64,000 bases of DNA from Planomicrobium sp. CPCC 101079. GTDB lineage: Bacteria; Bacillota; Bacilli; Bacillales_A; Planococcaceae. Of this stretch, positions 61,880-64,000 are shown piece by piece. Numbering within the stretch: the first letter of the stretch is position 1; each line of letters opens with the position of its first letter. The notes beneath the pieces were generated by a model that was not told where the DNA came from, made no database searches, and was given only the letters and a program-made list of their open reading frames with translations. The position numbers and the translations under genes are program-made. The stretch covers positions 124,001 to 188,000 of the forward strand of contig NZ_VOHC01000021.1 of NCBI RefSeq assembly GCF_007859275.1. The letters run 5' to 3'.

Positions 61880-62113
61880 AAAAGCTCCCCATCCCTGGTA
61901 AAGGGACGAGGAGCTTAAACTCGCGGTACCACCCTTGTTGCAGCTAGACCGCTGCCACTCGATCACCGTAACGTGGTGTAGACGGGATTGGATACTCGGG
62001 TTCCCCAATCCAGCTCGAGAGTGATTTTCCTTTAACGATTCTTCACCAGGCTCCCACTATCCCTGGATCGCTTTGTCGCATCAATTAAAGTACTGTCTCT
62101 GTCCATGCTTTTA
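61880..62113 (-). promoter_or_regulatory. T-box riboswitch controlling ileS (Ile, ATC specifier)
   Basis: The minus strand carries AGGGTGGTACCGCGA (61921-61935), the T-box sequence, then a terminator AAGCTCC/GGAGCTT with T run (61881-61916). Stem I contains GATAGTGGGAGCC, and the specifier loop AAAATCACTCTCGAG places ATC (62023-62025), an isoleucine codon, followed by A. This agrees with the downstream synthetase. Confidence 0.93.
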
Positions 62114-62160
62114 TTATCGATAGCTCAGGCTTTCGCCTTCACTGCCTTGAATATTAAATA

Positions 62161-62189
62161 ATTATAGAAGTTGAATCCCTTTGCGTCAA
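62161..62189 (-). promoter_or_regulatory. ileS promoter
   Basis: On the minus strand TTGACG (62184-62189) and TATAAT (62161-62166) are 17 bases apart, a near-consensus sigma-A promoter. The -35 overlaps the last codons and stop of divIVA. Confidence 0.8.
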
Positions 62190-62707
62190 GAACGGGAGTC
62201 GCTTTTCTCATCTTCCAGCTTGTCTAGGTTCGTTGTATCCACATCATATTCCATCAATGTATCCCAATCGTCTGTGTCGATCAAATCCAATTGCGCTTCA
62301 ACAATCATCTTGAATCGGTTGCGGAATACTTTGGATTGCTTTTTCAACTCTTCGATTTCCATCGCGATGCGGCGAGCTTTTGTCAATGATTCGTTGACAA
62401 TGCGGTCTGCATTCTTTTCTGCTTCACGCACAATAAGTTTCGCTTCTTTTTGCGCATTGCGGCGCACTTCTTCTGCCGCTTCCTGTGCCACGAGAATCGA
62501 CTTTTGAAGCGTCGTTTCAATCGTAGTGAAATGGCCGACCCGTTCATCAGTCTGTTTTAAACGTTCTTCAAGTTCCCGTTTCTCTTTCAGCAGCAACTCA
62601 TAATCTTTAATGATTTGATCGAGGAATTCGTTTACCTCATCTTCTTGGTAACCGCGAAAACCTCGCCCAAATTCCTTGTTATGTATATCCAGCGGGGATA
62701 ATGGCAT
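62186..62707 (-). CDS. divIVA: Cell-division and polarity protein DivIVA
   Basis: This 173-residue coiled-coil protein recognises negatively curved membrane at division sites and poles. The N-terminal lipid-binding domain has [20 protein letters not shown] and [16 protein letters not shown] long coiled coil follows (about residues 30-140), interrupted by charged segments. ATG at 62707 follows GGAGAGGTG. The cluster sepF-ylmG-ylmH-divIVA-ileS is conserved in Firmicutes. Confidence 0.97.
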   Translation of the reverse strand: MPLSPLDIHNKEFGRGFRGYQEDEVNEFLDQIIKDYELLLKEKRELEERLKQTDERVGHFTTIETTLQKSILVAQEAAEEVRRNAQKEAKLIVREAEKNADRIVNESLTKARRIAMEIEELKKQSKVFRNRFKMIVEAQLDLIDTDDWDTLMEYDVDTTNLDKLEDEKSDSRS

Positions 62708-62801
62708 TACGTGCACCTCTCCTTAACTTATCGTCGTTTCTATACATTATACAGTTCAATAGAACAAATTTCAGTATTATTTTGTATTTTTTCAAAGTCG
62801 C

Positions 62802-63590
62802 CTACTTGTTCATGTCCAAACGCCCAATTTGCAGCCGGATTTTATCTTTTTTCGTCCGTCCCTCAATCATGCCAACTTTGATCCGGCCAAACCCTCTTGA
62901 GGAAATCAAATCGGATTCGTGCAATTCAAATGATGGATGCTCTTGGGCTGTCCAGTTGACACGCACTCTTCCGGAATGGATTAAAGACACCGCTTTTTGA
63001 CGGGAAATGTTGTATACCGAACTGATGACCGTATCCAAACGCATCGAACTGACTGTAAACGTCTCTTCTGTCCATTCATCGACTGCCGTCAAAAAATTGG
63101 CCGGATCCTCGACCGCGTTCAGCTGGACTTTCACTTTCGCCGCCGAGACAAAATTCGTCTGCAAATAGGTGCTTACTTCTTCCGCTGCCGCGAACTGGAT
63201 ACGCTCTCCTTCGATCCGGATATCACCAAATTTCCCGCGTCCAAGGCCGATGGACATCAATGAGCCTAAAATGTCTGGATGTTTAAGCGTAACAAAGCGC
63301 ACCGGATACTTCAGCTCGAACATCGTAACCTGAAAATCTTCCGGCTGCGGGTCATAATAAGAGGGATACAGTAAAACCCGTTGGCGCTCAGCCCCTTCAA
63401 ACATTCCAGAAGCAGCCATTTGGATATCGCTCGACCCAATAACCGCTTGAACGATAAAACGTTCGCGCGGATCAAGAAAATCGGTCAATTTCGGGGCATA
63501 GCGGTCTTCCACATCAATGATCCATCCGGAAACCTGTTCAATAAACTGCTGTTCGTCTTTTCTAAAATGTTGCAGCAAAGATTCCAACAT
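62802..63590 (-). CDS. ylmH: YlmH, S4-domain RNA-binding protein
   Basis: This 262-residue protein has an N-terminal YlmH-specific domain and a C-terminal S4 RNA-binding domain (MRLDTVISSVYNISRQKAVS, then IHSGRVRVNW). In Bacillus subtilis YlmH binds stalled 50S complexes and can act in ribosome quality control; RqcH of the same pathway is also in this window. ATG follows AAAGGAGG. It stands between ylmG and divIVA, as usual. Confidence 0.94.
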   Translation of the reverse strand: MLESLLQHFRKDEQQFIEQVSGWIIDVEDRYAPKLTDFLDPRERFIVQAVIGSSDIQMAASGMFEGAERQRVLLYPSYYDPQPEDFQVTMFELKYPVRFVTLKHPDILGSLMSIGLGRGKFGDIRIEGERIQFAAAEEVSTYLQTNFVSAAKVKVQLNAVEDPANFLTAVDEWTEETFTVSSMRLDTVISSVYNISRQKAVSLIHSGRVRVNWTAQEHPSFELHESDLISSRGFGRIKVGMIEGRTKKDKIRLQIGRLDMNK

Positions 63591-63621
63591 GCCTGCCTCC
63601 TTTAGGTTGAAATAGCTCTCA

Positions 63622-63648
63622 AGAAAAAAACCTCACGCATAGTGAGGT
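63622..63648 (-). terminator. Terminator between ylmG and ylmH
   Basis: AACCTCAC and GTGAGGTT (63629-63648) pair around a short loop and on the minus strand run into TTTTTTTCTTG. It lies inside the otherwise continuous division cluster, so it probably reduces rather than stops transcription into ylmH, unless ylmH has its own promoter. Confidence 0.75.
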
Positions 63649-63650
63649 TA

Positions 63651-63914
63651 TCATAAGAAAGAAGTAAACAAAACCACTAAGCCCCGGCTTGCAAGGTTCA
63701 GAGCAAAAATAGCGATTATTGGCGAAAAATCAATCATGCCAAGTGGAGGAATGATTTTCCTGAAAATATCCAAATAAGGATCTGTTACTTTTGCAAGCAT
63801 TTGACCAATGCTAGACTCTCTTGCATTAGGCAGCCAGCTCATTAAAATGCTGGCAATTAGCAGATATGAATAAATATTAATAGCTGTTAGTAGAATTCCC
63901 AATATCTCTGCCAT
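63651..63914 (-). CDS. ylmG: YggT-family membrane protein YlmG
   Basis: This 87-residue protein has two membrane helices (LGILLTAINIYSYLLIASIL and FSPIIAIFALNLASRGLVVL) around the conserved loop KVTDPYLDIFRKIIPPLGMID. YlmG/YggT proteins are linked to division and, in plastids, to nucleoid and thylakoid organisation; the bacterial role is not settled. ATG has GAGGTGG somewhat far upstream. It follows sepF by about 20 bases. Confidence 0.93.
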   Translation of the reverse strand: MAEILGILLTAINIYSYLLIASILMSWLPNARESSIGQMLAKVTDPYLDIFRKIIPPLGMIDFSPIIAIFALNLASRGLVVLFTSFL

Positions 63915-63934
63915 TTACTCTCATTCCACCTCTT

Positions 63935-64000
63935 TTATTGTTGATCATCATAGTAAAAATCGGAAATGGCGCCGTCCACTTCTACAGTGTCAGGTACGCA
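63935..64000 (-). CDS. sepF: Cell-division protein SepF, last 21 codons (partial)
   Basis: The minus strand reads CVPDTVEVDGAISDFYYDDQ and then Q and stop, entering from the window edge. This resembles the SepF C-terminus (CTPxNVxVxG-type), and SepF is the expected neighbour of ylmG. SepF bundles FtsZ filaments at the septum. Only the tail is visible. Confidence 0.8.
   Translation of the reverse strand, partial: CVPDTVEVDGAISDFYYDDQQ

Noticed and set aside
62161-62176. Match of ATAGAAGTTGAAT to the end of the MITE-like element at 7479
   Set aside because: It is only 13 bases and covers the -10 region of the ileS promoter; no second end or interior of the element is present.

Overview
The window looks like a stretch of chromosome from a Gram-positive Bacillales bacterium, most likely Planococcaceae (Planococcus/Planomicrobium-like). 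The evidence is conserved Bacillus-type gene order, T-box, PyrR and FapR control, strong GGAGG ribosome sites, and the lack of spoVM beside rpmB, which fits a non-sporulating lineage. The genus is an inference. Almost all genes lie on the minus strand, so the natural reading direction is from 64000 down to 1. No rRNA, tRNA, prophage or CRISPR array was seen.

Reading that way: 64000-57431 holds the end of the division cluster and its neighbours (sepF end, ylmG, ylmH, divIVA, ileS with an Ile T-box, lspA, rluD). 57434-45849 is a complete pyrimidine operon, pyrR-pyrP-pyrB-pyrC-carA-carB-pyrK-pyrD-pyrF-pyrE, with PyrR attenuators before pyrR and before pyrB. 45800-32040 is a more variable region. 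It holds a frameshifted S51 peptidase, pabA-pabBC for p-aminobenzoate, a D-serine dehydratase with a small membrane protein, an unknown 252-residue protein, a D-aspartate-ligase-like ATP-grasp gene with an aspartate racemase, argS with an Arg T-box, a glyoxalase-fold protein, and an amino-acid ABC transporter lacking its ATPase. 32039-30375 is rqcH, on the plus strand.

30239-1 is a housekeeping block in the order known from Bacillus subtilis: remA-gmk-rpoZ-coaBC-priA-def-fmt-rsmB-prpC-prkC-rsgA-rpe-thiN, then rpmB (plus strand), yloU-fakA, sdaAB-sdaAA-recG, the FapR-controlled lipid operon fapR-plsX-fabD-fabG-acpP, and rnc-smc-ftsY-ylxM-ffh-rpsP (SRP and chromosome segregation). Genes within operons commonly overlap by 1-11 bases (ATGA, GTGA and TTGA junctions), which fixes many start codons.

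The window is mainly core genome and I do not see a clearly new multi-gene system. The most interesting parts are the accessory region (a D-amino-acid module probably linked to the peptidoglycan cross-bridge, plus unknown neighbours), a MITE-like structured element directly behind acpP, a dispersed palindromic repeat seen three times, and two apparent frameshifts.
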